Positions 35,231 to 49,509 are shown, numbered from the stretch's first letter. The stretch: 64,000 nucleotides of DNA from Nymphaea colorata (GCF_008831285.2 NC_045148.1:7321001-7385000); one strand, 5' to 3'. Program-made: numbers and translations. The notes: generated by a model not told the origin, from the sequence alone.

Positions 35231-37685
35231 TTGTTTTTTAAAAAGATTTGTAGGTAAGGATTTAGAAATTAGTAGGTATGTGTCCCTTAGGTACATGACC
35301 TGTAAGGGAATAATCTTGGTCATTGATCTATGAAAAAATGAAACAAAAAACAAGAAAAAAAAATTGTCGATTAATGCTAGATGATCAAAATATTCTCTCT
35401 CTCTCTTTTTTTTTTCATTGATTTTCTTTGTTCTCCAACTTAAAAACATCAATGGCTAAGGTGATGCCATTGGGCACATCATTTATAAGCTGTGTATCTA
35501 AGGATATTATGTTTATTTATTTATGTATTCAATAACCTTGACAGAGACAATGCCATTGGGCACATCATCTATGGCGTGAAGAAGGAGGCTATGGCTAACT
35601 AAAGCATAACCTGGCTATATCCAAAGGCCTGAGCATAATAATCGCATTGTGCATGAGCTCATGTGCATGTTAATACTCCAAAAGAGTGGGCCAAAGGCTC
35701 AATACAAGTGGGCCAGAGATACAGTTGGCCTTTTGTTAAATACCACCCATTCTCAACAAAAGCACTGTCTATTATTCAAGTTTCCATAGTTGGACTGCAA
35801 AAACTACTGAAGGAAAGAGGGAATATTTGATGTTGAAAATATGAAAAGAGAATTAAATGACTTGAGGGCAAACCTTTAAGACTTTGTGAGGTGGGGTGGT
35901 GGCATACAGATGAGTATGATACCTTGTCCTTTTCCATGCATCTCCATCTTCTTTTCCTCTTTAATTAACCAGTGGGTGGTACCAAAGTACTATCTTTTAC
36001 CTTTTTTACCAAAAGAAATTTTTTTGTGAGAGAAATATTTCGATTATGACAGCATTTGTTCCTGAACAACCGTTAATTCTCTCTTTCTCTGTCCCTCTCT
36101 GTCTCCAAACCTTTCATCTTTCACTCATGTTTAAATAGTCTACATAGATCTGGCTTCCATATTCATCATAAATTTTTAGAATAATGATATGAACCCTCTT
36201 AATCTTTCTAACTCATTTTACATGCCAAAGTGCATAAAGATTTTTGGAATATATATGGCCTTTCGTCCGGCAGGAAAACAAGTGCCGCAACCCTGAATTC
36301 TCTGGAAACCCATCTGTTTTTAACAATGATATGACATAATTTGCTGCATTATTGGATAGACTACAGGGTTATCTGTCAAATAATTTCAAGATTTCGGTTA
36401 TCACGAGGAAGGTGCTTTTCTTTCTTCTAAATTTACCAAACCAAGTTCGAATTTGACCGCAATTAATTTATTTCCACATTGAACTGAGATTTTGCGCTTG
36501 AGTTTAGTCGGACTGGTTAGAATAGGTGTAAATCAAACTAGAATTTGACGCATGGATGGGAACATGCAGACCAATGTTTAAAATAGTGTCGGTAGTAGGT
36601 GTGGGCATGGTGGGTGGAGGTAGGTTGGTATGGGTAAGGTGTGCACAATTATCCAGACAAACCCACATGACAGTTTTTCTCATTTACATATAAGTACTTT
36701 TTAAAAATTTAAAATTATATAACTAGTACCTCTTAGCTAAAATTTTCTTTCTAGCGCCGTTGCAAATGTTATTGGTTTGTTTAGTATATGATACATAATG
36801 ACCTGTATCACCTTATTTTTCTATTTTACAGAACTAAAAAATTCATTTGAAATGTTTTAAATTAAGTTGAAATGTGAAAAACTTATAAAAGAATACGAAA
36901 TTGTATTGGCCTTTAATATTATTTAATTAATGTCCGACAAGCTAAAAAATGTGAAACGACCCTCTAAAATCGGCGGAATGAATTGATTCCAATTGAAATA
37001 ATCTCAAACCGGCTCGACCCATCTTTCCATGCAAAGAGATGCATTTGTTTAGTTTAAAGTTTTTAACTTTGCATGCAAATATAATGTGATATTTGGTAAT
37101 GATTCATGACATTGTTGAATTGTCTCAAGAAGCATAGCTCAAACGATTGAATTTGAGGCACGTTATGTGGCATGTCTCTAATTTGATTCGTAGTAACGAG
37201 TATCGTGAGGAATGTGGGTTCTATATGCAGAGTTGAAACATGTAGAAACATTGCCATTTAATATCGACACAATTCCAAGGCTGAGAAAGGAAGAAAACTT
37301 CAGCTCTTACCCAAACGGTGGGATTAATCTTTCTGTTCACCTGGATTTATGACTCCGTTGAATGGCTGACTCGGTCGATTCATTTAATCGAGATCCTTAC
37401 CGACTCTACTGAAATTGCCGTCGTATAACTCTGCTTGAGAATAAGCACGAAAGATTGGCTACAAAACGAAAAAAAGATGCTCGTATACATACTTTTCTTA
37501 GGACACTGAAAGCTCTGACATGGGAAATCGTCTTCCGAGAATTTTTCTCAGTTCGAGAGGTGCGCTATAAATACTTCTATTTATTGATCAAGGCCAACAG
37601 CCAACAATAATACTATGCCTCTGGTGGATGCCGTGTCTCGCTCTCATTAGAAGCCACGGGTGATACTTGAGTGCTGTACGCTCCA
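32796..37685. other. Intergenic; possible LINE relic and microsatellite
   Basis: No intact gene. Around 33060-33440 the plus strand gives broken frames with 'SWNAFRIHRSA' and 'HSFFICKHDRNTWCNIMKK', the latter reminiscent of the zinc-binding tail region of LINE reverse transcriptases; this is a weak call. A (TA)n tract of about 29 units lies at 35171-35229. Other frames (for example 33777-33992) match nothing I know. The last 100 bases before 37686 hold a possible TATA ('gctataaatac', about 37564) for the alpha-galactosidase gene. Confidence 0.35.
37564..37574 (+). promoter_or_regulatory. TATA box candidate of the alpha-galactosidase gene
   Basis: 'gctataaatac' is a canonical plant TATA context about 115 bases upstream of the start codon at 37686, leaving room for a leader of about 85-90 bases. 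It is the clearest TATA motif upstream of any gene in the window. Confidence 0.6.
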
Positions 37686-40600
37686 ATGGAGTTTCATCAC
37701 GGAACTGCCCGTTGGGATTTCCTTGCAGCATTAGCCAGAGTGAGTAGGATGTTGATGATGATGATCCTCATACAGCTTCTTCTGTTGGGCTTCTGTGTGC
37801 AATCTTCATCAGCAGCCCAAAGCTATAATATCTCAGATGGGGAGGCAATGGTGGCCTACCGACGCTTCCTGCTGAACAATGGCGTCGGCCGCACCCCCCC
37901 TATGGGGTAAAAAAAATTATAAACGTCGATGTTCTTTCGCCTATTCATCTTTCTTTTCCTTTATTTTACCCGTTTCGGGTGATGATGGATTTTCACTGCA
38001 ACTTGTGAAGATGGTGTCTGCAGGTGGAATAGTTGGAACCATTTTTACTGTAACATCGATGAGTGGACAGTGAAATCTACGGGTAACTTGCTGCGACCCT
38101 TTTGCTCCATGTGCTTTACCGTCTGACATTGAACTGCGAAATGGTTTCTTATTCCGGGTTATTTTTACTGATCAAACGCCGAATACAGCTGATGCTCTGG
38201 TTGCAACTGGTTTGGCCTCACTTGGATATCGATATGTTAACATTGGTAATGATTCACTTGATGACCTTTTCCACTACTCTGTTTTTATTTTCAAGACTAT
38301 TTCTAGTTATCCATTAAAAAGTGTTTAGCCCTTACCTTGATTGATGCGTGAGAGAGAGAGACAGAGAGAGAGAGATAGAGATAGCTTTTAAGTGATTTCT
38401 GATGATAAGAGGAATCCGTGCCAGAGCGCAGATAATGTTGAAACTAGAAAATGTGCAGTTTGAGACTTGAGTTGAAAAGATGGTTGTTAGACTTCCTGTA
38501 AGGTTGATTAGTGATTTGGAACTTTAGCATTAATAACTTGAACGCAAAGCAGATGATTGTTGGGCAGAGGGAAGCAGAGATAGATATGGTAATCTAGTTG
38601 CCCGAGCTTCGACTTTCCCATCTGGCATCAAAGCTCTTGCGGATTATGTTCACAGCAAGGGATTGAAGTTGGGGATATACTCTGATGCCGGGTATGACTC
38701 TTTTTACATGGCTTGGAATGTGAACTTTACTGTAATCACTAATTCCATTGAGATGGATCTTCTTCCATGTTATCTTTTCAGTTACACTACCTGCAGCAAA
38801 ACCATGCCTGGTTCTCTTGGTCATGAGGAGCAAGACGCGAGAATATTTGCCTCTTGGGTTAGAAATATCTTTCTCACTGAATGTTTTCCTCTTCCTATCA
38901 TTAGTCTTAGACTCTATGTAAAACTTTAATTGCCAACCTGGTTCACCTTGACTAGGCCAGTTGGCTTAAAAGCTCCAACGTTCAAGTAGGTACGCGGTTC
39001 AATACCGAAGGCTGCTTCATTCGCTGCAAGGTCGAAGCAATAGAAATTTCTTGGTGGTCAGGGTAGGAATAGTTAGAAACGTTACAATTAGAATAGGGCA
39101 TTTTAGTTTTCAGCCTCACAAATCAGTAATCATATCCGACCATGCCAAAAAGATTAGCAGTTTCTCTCATCATAAAAAGAATGTAGAATAATTTTGACAT
39201 GTTTTTGATTTTATAAGATATTATTTTTCACAGGGTGTTGATTATTTGAAATATGATAACTGCTACAATGATGGTGCCAGGCCTCAAGATAGGTTGAGTT
39301 TCTCATTCTTTTTGCTTTTTTTTTTCAATATCTTTTGACTGCTTTCTTTCCTTTGTGAATCTAGTTGGATCATCTAAAAGTTTAGACATTCATCTGATTA
39401 AAGGTAAAATTTCGAGACATGTCGCATGGATGTGGAACTGGATTCCAGGAGTCGGCAACTTTTACAAAACTTACAACGTGACATGCACTGGCACATACAA
39501 ACGTTCACCTATTCTAGTTGCTGAAATGGGAAATCCATGTGGATGGATTTGGCCATGGGATGCACTTAATGACCGAATAAGTGATTAAAAAATCTATCCG
39601 GTGTTAGAATCTCAACTATTCTGCATTAAGTAGCAAAAGGTAGCAACAAGTAAATAAATTTATAAATATTCTATATGTTTGTACTACCATTCAGGTCTGC
39701 TATATGCACAAAATTTATTGTTAACTGTACCGTTCGAAGTTGTGTGTAGTGTCTATCACCTTTCTCATAGGTGGTTGAAAAGGTTCTATGAGGATTTGGC
39801 CGACCACTATTTATGGTCATCTTATTGATTTTTCTTTTTTGACTTCACTGATGAGCTCAGGTGCTCCAACAACAGATGAACAATTGACCTTTTTGTGGGA
39901 CTATTTTGGTTCAGATAACAAGTCTCAAGCACGAGTTTCTGTGTGCTTTATGCTTTAATCTTCTTCGAATCTTCTCCTGCTTGTACAATTTTTTTTCCTT
40001 GAGTTGCTCCATTGTTTCAGTTTCATTTGCTCTTGTTTTAAATGCAGGTATTTGAAAATGAGCCAGGCATTATTAAGTTCTGGAAGACCAATCTTCTATT
40101 CTATTTGTGAATGGTAAACTAAATTACAAATACGTAAAACTAGGAATTTTACTGTTTTGTGCTTCAGTCAGTAGCATGGGTAGGAGAAGTATCTTAAGCA
40201 TGTGCGTTATCAATTTAGAGGTGGGATGCTTGACATACATGGGAAGAACAAGCAGCATTTCCTGTTTTGATCGTCTGAAAATGCATAGCAAGTGGGAAGT
40301 GTTGGCAAAATTTGAGAAATCATCTTGCTGCACGGTAGATTGAGTGTTGACCAGATCATTGACACAAAAAGTCTTCATAAAATTATTCACCAAGAGTATT
40401 CTTGCTTTGTGTTGGATGTTTCCATTTGTACGTCTTGCACATTTGTTTTGTACGTTTTTGGCATTTGGTTATCTTATATAAAGTGATCATCTTGTAGGGG
40501 TGATCAAAATCCAGCACAATGGGCTGCCCGTATTGGCAATGCATGGCGGACTACCGGAGACATTAAAGACACATGGGATAGGTCTTGACCTCCCACTGCT

Positions 40601-43370
40601 TTTACAAACCTCAACTGCATGATGAATTCTTTTATTCAATTGTAACCCATAGTTGACTTTCTTCATCGAGTTGGTTTTATGATTAATATTCTGTTTCCTC
40701 ATGTTCCTCTTTCAGCATGACATCTATTGCAGATATCAATAATCTGTGGGGGAGATATGCTGGACCTGGTAGATGGAATGGTATATGAACCTGTACATTG
40801 AGTGATTTTATTCCCTTAATATATGTCGTCTATCATAGACAGTGGACACACATTTTGACAAACGTGCAGTGACATATCTGTGTTAGTTTTGTTGATTTTT
40901 ATTGCACACTTGTTCTTTCTGTTATTAGTTCATTTATAGGTTGAGCAATTATATAATGTGTAATGATACATAGTGATTGCTAGGGAAGGAGCCAAATGAG
41001 GATCAGGGAGGGCAAGGGCCGAACTGGAATTTCAAAAACTTTTAAACGATACTAAAGCTTTTCGAGCAGTTCACCTGTCATCTTTATGGATACAAAGTGC
41101 AACCTCTAGTTCCTATGGATTCTGTTATTTAAACAATTGATTCAAAATACAGAATTTGCCTAAATAACAGATAAGGGTGATTGACAGTCTAGGCATTTTC
41201 AGATGGGTTTGACAGCTTGCTCATAAACAAGATGAGACCAGCCATTTTGTTATTCCTTAGTGAACAAGCATTGACTTAAGCCTGGACTAATGGTCCTTAA
41301 GTCATTAACATAAATGGAATGTTTTGCATACATTGAGCTTCACTAAATTTTGGGCCATAAAATATGCGATGCAATATGATGGGGCTTCTTTTGCTTATTT
41401 TTTAGATGCTCATGGTTTGATCATAATCCATTAATCTGTTCTTTAACTCAACAAAACAAAGATAGGAAAGAATGCTAAAGAGTTTGCCTCTCTGCTATAA
41501 TGAGCACTCAGATTAGTTTTGGATGGGGTAATTACATTGTCTCTTTACCAGTAACAAGGACATGAAAAAGCATGGTTAGATCAGGCTGAGCTAATAGCAA
41601 CTCCAAGCTGTTACTCATAGGATTTGGTATGGGGCTTGTGCTTGTCAAGATGGTTTGGACCACATTCAAACTTGAACTGAGTGGTAATTTAACCTTTGGT
41701 CAAGCTTGAGGCTGCCCTTGGTCATCTTAGCTGAGTTTGAACAACATAACCTGACGTTTAACTTCTCTACATGATGGACACACTTTTTCCAGACCAGTGC
41801 ATGTGTACTTAAGTAAATGCTCTTCTTTTCAGCATTTTTAGCTTCAGTACCTTGGAAGTTGGATCCTTTTTATAACGTTTGCTGAATGCACTTCAAATTT
41901 CATGCGCACAGATGCATGGGATTCTTGTCTCCTTCCCTGTCTTCATAGATCAAAAATAAAGGAAGAAAGACTGTCATATAAAAAAGTGCTTGCATGTCAG
42001 AAGACTAAGGAAGGGCAACTATTTCATCAGAACACAACATAATGATAGCTTGAGTAAGGCAAAAAACATATACACACACACACACACATTCATTATATTG
42101 AAAGAGGTACATGGAAATGCATTAACATACCTTTAATTCTAGCAGCAAAATAGAAAGAAAAAGTATACATATGCACCCGGAGGAAGGTAACTTGAAAGTA
42201 ACTAATACCGACACAGACATACCTACATTCTGAATATAAAGGGACTAACATATACATGAGGAATAAAGGAAAATTGTAAAATTCACCTTATGGATAGCTT
42301 GATGTGCATAACAGACAATCAAACTGTAGTATTTGCAGCTCATGTAAAAGTGATTTCTATATCATGGTAGAAAGCATGTACCTGTCTTCAAGTATTGGTG
42401 ACTGGAAAAATTATAACCTCAGGTCAAACTCTCTTGGCTAGTGTAAGGAAGTTGGGTATAGTTGTAAGAACTACTGTCAAATTTTCTTCATGTGGTATCA
42501 AAGTGCCATTTTGTTTTCTGAAACAATGCATTTTAAATTCACCATCTGAGATCGGCTGTTTTCCCAATGACAGATCCTGATATGCTGGAAGTAGGAAATG
42601 GTGGGATGAACATAGAGGAATATCGTTCACATTTTAGTATCTGGGCACTGATGAAGGTAGACTTCCCTAGTTTCTGTCATTCTTTATGTTGCTTTATCAT
42701 TTGTTTTTGTTCTATTACCTGCTTCAAAGTTTTCAAACTACTGACAGGCTCCATTGCTGATTGGATGCGATATTCGGTCTGCAAGCAGAGCAACCTTGAA
42801 CATCATTGGAAATAAAGAGGTTATATCTGTTAATCAAGACCCGTTGGGTGTCCCAGGAAGGAAAATCAGATCAACAAATGGGTTGGAGGTAGTTCACAAG
42901 TAATATGGGCAATTTTAGAAATTAGAAAATAAAGTGCCAGCTGAGTTTTAAATCAGAAGTGTTTTATTTCTTGCATTTATTTGATATCGAAATAATTTTC
43001 TTGGCATAGGTATGGGCTGGACCACTGTCTGCGAGAAGAATTGCAGTCGTCCTATGGAATAGAAGCTCATTGCGTGCTCTTATAACTGCAGGATGGAGTG
43101 AGATCGGCATATCCTTATACACCCGTGTTGCTGTGAGAGATCTATGGGCGGTAAATATTAACTCTTGCATCTCTGGCTTTATCATGAAAATGTGTGGAAT
43201 CTTTTTCATGAAAATGTGCGGGAACTTAAATTCATACCAAGTTATGGGTCGTTATTGACATAGTTTCTTATGTATTACAGCAGTTATATGTTTCAAGGAG
43301 TCAGCAATTCCAGCTTGCAGCATATGTTGGACCTCATGCTTGTAAGATGTACATTTTTACTCCCCTCTAA
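37686..43370 (+). CDS. GH27 alpha-galactosidase
   Basis: Thirteen exons: 37686-37906, 38024-38082, 38189-38245, 38553-38691, 38782-38857, 39234-39292, 40048-40113, 40498-40581, 40716-40780, 42574-42656, 42748-42888, 43010-43150 and 43281-43370. All junctions are GT-AG and the frame is open for 426 residues, normal for plant alpha-galactosidases. A hydrophobic segment at residues 22-37 acts as signal peptide or anchor. The catalytic domain follows with '[17 protein letters not shown]' (71-87), 'DDCW' (113-116), '[10 protein letters not shown]' (150-159), 'YLKYDNC' (188-194) holding the nucleophile D192, 'WRTTGDI' holding the acid/base D247, and '[16 protein letters not shown]' (272-287). The C-terminal beta domain ends '[11 protein letters not shown]'. 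Known reaction: release of terminal alpha-1,6-galactose from raffinose-family sugars, galactomannans or glycolipids, in wall or vacuole. Intron 9 (1.8 kb) is the longest. The gene looks intact, and nothing in it decides between wall and vacuolar paralogues. Confidence 0.95.
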
Positions 43371-43820
43371 GAGGAAAAAAATTTAAGGGAAGCTAAAGCC
43401 GTAAGGCAAATGATATGTGCAATGAATTATCTGTTCTGTAATAAATATCTGTGAAATGAATGTGTCTCTCTGCATCTTCATCATTTTTACCCTCTCTGCT
43501 TTGGAAATGCATGCACAGAGCCATTTTGGAAATGCATGCACAGAGCCATTTAAGACAAATTAAGGGCGCCCTTTATTAAAACTGTAGCATTCCTGCAAAC
43601 TTTTCAATAATGATATGGTGCTTTTCTATGGTAAGCTGATCAATTTTTTGTTTTAGGTTTTCCCTAAAAGGTTAAAGAATGTATAGCACACAGCAAGCAA
43701 TGTCATGGTCTATAGCTGTGCAATCTCTCATGGCTCTTCTATTTAAGGAACAGAACTCTAATAACTGCTTCTCTCTCTTTCTCTTCTTGCATCAACTAAT
43801 TGGAACTTGCATTTCCTTTA
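43371..43820. other. 3' flank of alpha-galactosidase
   Basis: AT-rich 3' sequence. A 26-base string starting 'attttggaaatgcatgcacag' is tandemly repeated near 43500-43550. No gene. Confidence 0.5.
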
Positions 43821-44061
43821 GGTTGTGTTTAATAGCCTTGGATGTTAGATCCGAGGTTGCATAAAAAGGTGTGTTTTAGAAATCCTCAGTGTAAACAAAT
43901 TGAGAATCTCAGTAGCATGGATTTCAAATCCATATTACATGTTAAAAACCATGGATTTAAGAAGGGGGGGGGGGGTCTCATCTTAATAAATCTATGGATT
44001 TGAGATCCTAGGGATCTCAGATCACCATGGACCTGAGATCTAAGGTGAAACAAATGCACCC
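43821..44061. mobile_element. Tourist-like MITE (about 241 bp)
   Basis: The left end 'ggttgtgtttaatagccttg' and the right end, read inverted, 'gggtgcatttgtttcacctt' align as imperfect terminal inverted repeats, continuing into 'tagatc-gagg'/'tagatctcagg'. TTA flanks both sides (43818-43820 and 44062-44064), as for PIF/Harbinger-derived elements. The interior has nested palindromes ('atggatttcaaatccat', 'gagatcctagggatctc') and a run of G at 43964-43975. It sits between two convergent genes. Confidence 0.65.
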
Positions 44062-44576
44062 TTAAGGAATCTAATATACCTGATTTGCAAAGTTTTATGG
44101 ATATTTGAGGATCATTCATTCAAATTTCTGAGTATAAAAGAGGTTGAGGGAAACGTGGAATGCAGTGAACATATATGCAACTAATATCATGCAAGACTTG
44201 CACAATCTCTCACATTTGCATTTTCTTTTTCTGCTTGAGTTTGTAATTCTGATGGTTGAAGCAAAAAATCCAGAATAAACTAGATAAGAAACTCCAAGAC
44301 AGAACTCAAATCATCCACCAGGAGTAACTCTCTTCGCTTGAAGGCCAGACAGCTAGCATGTTAGAGACTACTGCAGAACGATAAACAGATAACAGGGCTT
44401 TGACAGCAAAGAATGGTCCCTTTGATGGCATTAAATATAGTGCTTCTTGTTACCTTGTATCTTGCACGTATTCCTTGCTTCAATGATGTGTATGTAGACA
44501 TCTATGATGACAATGATGATTGTGGTTTAGCATTAGAAGTGATTGTTGATCATCATAGCTTTAGTGAAAATTGATG

Positions 44577-47067
44577 TTAAGAATATTGCCGGAGCCCCAT
44601 GAAATAATTAAAGTCATGGTGTTGGACCCCGAGTTGCTTTAGCCATGAGGCTGCTGCGCTTAACATGGAAATGATGTGTTCCTGGTCTGTGCTTTCTGGA
44701 TCGTTCCAAACTCTGCCTTGCATTTTGTAAGTGGCTAAGCCAAAGGGTGGCAAGGGCATCATTCTTTCGCTATCTTCTACTTTTCTCATAGGGTCATCAG
44801 CTTCCTTCTCTGCAGTCATATTTCAGAATTTCGTCTTAGTTTAACCAGAACAAAGTTTGTAGAAGAAAAGAGATAGCTATCAAGGCCAACCTTGGAATGA
44901 AGAAGATAGAGTATGGTACGTAAGAAAACAGGTTGACAAGTCTCTCACAGTTCGGTTCGAGGGAATATGATAAATTGGGTACCTGAAACAGCAATTCCAC
45001 TTGTAATCTGTTATCAAGGAAAGTTTTCCTCTCTGGACAGTGGACCAACTTGAAAGAGAATTGAAATTTAAGGAAGAAATACATACCAGGAAACTGCCAT
45101 CCAACTGGCAGGAAGAACATCTACACTTTTCAATGATTTCAGCCCAGGATGTGATCGGGAGAATGCATTAATCTAGCACGCAAAACAATCATAAAATCAA
45201 ATTGTTAAAGCTACAATAATAGCTGAATTAAAATGCTTATGCAATTCATCACTTTTAGATTATATTAGCTAAAGTGAGAATGGATCTCGACAGACATGTT
45301 AACTAATGGATTATGGTTAAGAATACTATTAGTAGAGTGAAATATGATAAAAACTTCAGGAATAAAATTCCTGTTCTTTTGCATATTAATGACAAAAAGG
45401 CTGTGGGGAGTTTGGTCTTGTTCCCCTCTTGTGAACGTAGGAGCTCTTATGTGCGTGACATGATGCCTTTGGGCGGTTAGTGCACAAGTAGTCCAATATA
45501 AAATCTGAGTTAAGATACTGGGGCATTGCCTTCCCTCTCATCATTGAGTTTTCAAGCACGTAATGCAAGATGATGGCATAAAGCACAAAGCAAATTCAAC
45601 ATAGTTACATGCTGTTACTCCCCACACATTAGCAAAGTTGGCAGCCTATCTCAAATGATCTTGATCTGCGACTAGTTTTTGTGACATAAAGAGCAACCAT
45701 TTCTCAGATGAAAATCCATTCTTGTAATGTATTGGAAAGGCAAGCACTGTCATGCCAAGATGGGTGATGATGGATGATCAGAAGAATCAAGAAGCTAATG
45801 TTGGTACAATTTTCATAGGTGATGGCTGCGGCATGATGCAACATAGCCAAGTTTATAGATTTGTACATCTCAACCACTAGACTATTACAGGCTGATGTTA
45901 TAAGTTTCATGGTCACAGTTTCATCTAGGTAGTTTAGTTAGTTATTGGACCTCTATTGAACAGATTGCTGTGTGGTTTCAATACAGATTCTTAACAATTT
46001 AGAACATTTGTATAATTCTTTCTAGGACATGAGTTTCATTTTTTGCCATCAGTTCAATATAAAGGGACATAGGTACGTGGTTACATCACCCTTTGGTTGC
46101 GTTTATGTTAACATAACAATTGTGAAGCGTGAACAAGTTCCTCAAAGCTACATTTTTCTCCTACCAATAATGTGTAGCTCTGCAAAAACTTAGCAACTCA
46201 TGCATTGCTGAATGTAGAAGCGACGTGATTCATCTTTAGCTGTTTAGAATGAACTCATACCAGCTAGTTATAATTGTTAACAATCTATACTGTTGACTGC
46301 ATCAGTTCCACGCAGAATTAGGTTCATGTTGACAGTAGTCATACAGCATTTTAAAGCATGTTATTATCTTCTTTTTTTATTTTGTCTCAAATCAAACTTG
46401 ATCTCAGGTTCACCATGGAGAAACAGACAGTTAAATAAAAGGGGCATGTACCTTGTCTACTAGCGGAATCCTTCCATAGGGGGATGCTGTCTCAAAATAC
46501 TGAAAATAAAGAAAGCCCAGTTTCTCCTTTCCATGCCAGAAGCTTCCATTTTTCTTCCCCGATAAGTAGTCCATTCCTTTTACCATCCAAATATTTCCTG
46601 TATCACCTTCGTCACTGCAAGAGTCCTCCACAGAGCTCCAATCGATGTAAATTTGGATTGCAGAAAGATAGGGAACATAGTATTGGAATACAGTTTCTTC
46701 ATTATCTAATACAACTTGCGTTCCTGCACCATAAGCACTCCACTCGCTATAAGTGTTCCACAGATCTCCTAAAGTGAAATATTCAATGTCATCCCCTTCC
46801 CACGGCTGCCATAACCTATTAGGATTTTTAAAAGTTGCCTGCAAATTCACACAGCAGAAAAAATTGTTCCATGTAAGAAAAGCTGCAGCACACGCTACTG
46901 CTTGTTGAAAACAAGAAAAGAAAGGTTGAAACACGCATTGGTACTGCTCTAACCTTTGGCAAGCATCGAGTTGGAACCACAGGTGTCATACAGTCTAAAA
47001 AACGACGAAGGTTGGTGCAAGCGAATTGACCGGAGGCAGCCACACTTTGTCCTCCCTTCGTCCTCAT
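44577..47067 (-). CDS. DUF789 family protein
   Basis: Five minus-strand exons: 47067-46954, 46838-46452, 45172-45087, 44982-44891 and 44809-44577. The phases join cleanly and give 303 residues. Family blocks appear in order: 'NLRRFLDCMTPVVP' (N-terminus), 'LWQPWEGDDIEYFTLGDLW' (about 48-66), 'EWSAYGAG', 'VQYYVPYLSAIQI'-type ('FQYYVPYLSAIQIYIDW' here), 'LGFLYFQYFETASPYGRIPL', 'HPGLKSLKSVD', 'WYPIYHIP' (196-203), 'DLSTCFLTYHTLSS' and 'LPPFGLATYKMQG' with the C-terminal 'QHHDFNYF'. These are characteristic of plant DUF789 proteins, whose biochemical function is unknown. The acidic serine-rich loop between exon 2 blocks is short, so the protein is at the small end of the family. It has no signal peptide or membrane segment. 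Convergent with the alpha-galactosidase gene, stops 1.2 kb apart. Confidence 0.92.
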
Positions 47068-48346
47068 TGCACCTCGACGCAAAAACTCTCCAGAGCTACC
47101 TGGCGGAGCTCTAGCTCTAGAGAGGAAGAAAGATGCGCATGATCCAGTTCAACTCGTTATGGCGGATGTAAAAGTTAACAAGATCTATACCTCCAATGGA
47201 GCTTGTTCTGAGACCGAGGCCTCCATTGATATCCTTCCTCTGCATTCATTGAAGGCCTCGCTCAAATGTTCTGGATATCATCAATCTCCTTTATTGCATT
47301 TCCATTTTCCACCAATGAATCTTTCATTGCATTCATGAGAAACCAGAACTGATGAATCTTTCCATTATCTCCATTTACCGAGGTTGATTCAGAGGAAGGA
47401 TACCAGAAATGCAGAACCCGGTTTTCAGATTCTGCGTTGAACCATCACAGGCATCTACTGGGAGGAGGCCATGCATGGCTAATCGAACCATGTCTTAGAA
47501 TGAGATTTTAAGCAAAGAGGGCGAGAAGAAAGTGACAAAAAATGATGATCTTTCACCCTATGAATTCATTTAGGATGGAACCCATTATACAGCTAATCAT
47601 GGGCTATAATTAGAAGCCTTTCAGCAGCGTGCAGAGCCAAAATAGCATGCAGACAGAAGGAAAGCATGAGGGTTTTGATGGCTAAAAATTTGGTGCTTGC
47701 TGTTTTTGTCGTTGAAAATTAGAGACCCCTAAAATTAAAAGTCAGTAATGAATGGTCTTTTAGTATCTAATCGCTACCTAAATAAAGCTTCGCACCGGTC
47801 TTGTAAATATCGGTTGTCCAATCGAACCAGTGAGGGCGAATCAGCAGATTCACCGATTCGGATAAATTGATTGTGAATCGGCAAGATATTTTAAAAGTCA
47901 TGTCTCAGCAAACTAAATGTATATATATAAATCAATTAAAAAAAACCTTAAAATAGTGAGTCAGCGGCCGAATTGAATTGGTTTGCCACCGTTTTGATTT
48001 GAATCAGCCGATTCAGGCCCAACTGCGTGGCATTTAGTTTGGTCTTATTTGCAAAATGATGCCTACATTTTCTGATAATTCAGATGCATACGTAAAAAAA
48101 AAACCTGGTAACCGAAACTTGCAATTAAGAGTCTTAGAGGGGATTGACACAATTTACAACACAAGCATGGTAGGCAGTCAGTTTGAAGTGTCAACTATTT
48201 GTACTGCAAAATAAGGGTCACATAGGCATAAGTTGAAGCGCAGACCTACATATATTCGATGGGAATGAGGGTTGCAGGGAGGCTTCAGCTTTCTTCTTCA
48301 ATGGTAAAACAAAATGCTCTTCCTACTTACCTAAGAATCTTGCACG

Positions 48347-48392
<46 letters not shown>

Positions 48393-48981
48393 CGTATATC
48401 CCCTTTTATTTAGTCTTTTTTTACGAAAGCTTATTTTCTTTATCTTCAGTTAAATATATGCCCTAAAGGAGTGCATATAAAACCAAATAATGAATGTTTG
48501 TGGCATTTTATTCATTTAGCCACTACCATTCGTGTTTTGTTTTTTTTGCTATTCATAACGTACCTGAATTTTCTGTTCATCCAAATCTATGTGCGGAAAG
48601 TCCTCTTAAACAAAAAATAAAATATTTTTTCACCTTATTCTTTCCAAATTTATATCACTAATAAGGATTTTAAGTTCAAACTTACTTGGTGAGATTAGGG
48701 CTTGCTTCATTGACGCATGAGATTCGGTGGCCCGGAAGGACCCAGAAATTCTGTAACATATTTATTACGGCACAATCACTTAAAAATTTGCACTTATCTA
48801 TACCCAAAATATTCGTAATCGAATTTAAAGCTGGCCTGTGCTTCTTTCCAAGTTGGCCTTCTAATTTTTTGATCATATTCATGATTTTAAGGAAAACATC
48901 AAATTTGCCCATCGTACACATAAAACAAATTAATATTCTAGCACAAAAAATCGAGTTTATTTTTCAAGTTACATGAGTATT

Positions 48982-49031
<50 letters not shown>

Positions 49032-49368
49032 CCTCTCAACAACATTTCCACAGCAAGGGCGACCGCGGTGCCGGGGATGCCACCGACAGCAGCCGATGGA
49101 AACGTTGGTAGGAGGGAGGGAGGGAGAAGATAGGTGGAGTTTTCCACTCATCTATTGTTAAAGGAGGGCAGATTGGAGGGGGAGAAGCGGCCGCTGGTGC
49201 CATTCCCCTACGCCAGCAGCCGTCGGTGGTGGTGGTGAATCTAGTTGGGGAGGGAGGGGGGAGTTGGGGAAGGAGGAGTAGGATAGAGAGAGTGTGAGAA
49301 AAAAAAAATTGGACAGCATAAGAGCTGTTCATTCAACAAATAAATCATGAAGTCATGGTTCGGCCACT

Positions 49369-49423
<55 letters not shown>

Positions 49424-49509
49424 GAGAGAGAAAGAGAGAGAGAAAAAGGGAGAGAGAGACTGTTAAATATCAAGCAGACCCATTAAAATTAAAAAACGTA
49501 ATATTATTG
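47068..49509. other. Intergenic with three (AT)n tracts
   Basis: Upstream of the DUF789 gene. Microsatellites lie at 48347-48390, 48986-49028 and 49373-49420, the last continuing into a GA tract. The segment 49040-49310 is GC-rich and contains TCC/GGAGG runs; its open frames look like composition effects. The frames at 48682-48976 match no family I know. No gene is supported. Confidence 0.4.
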
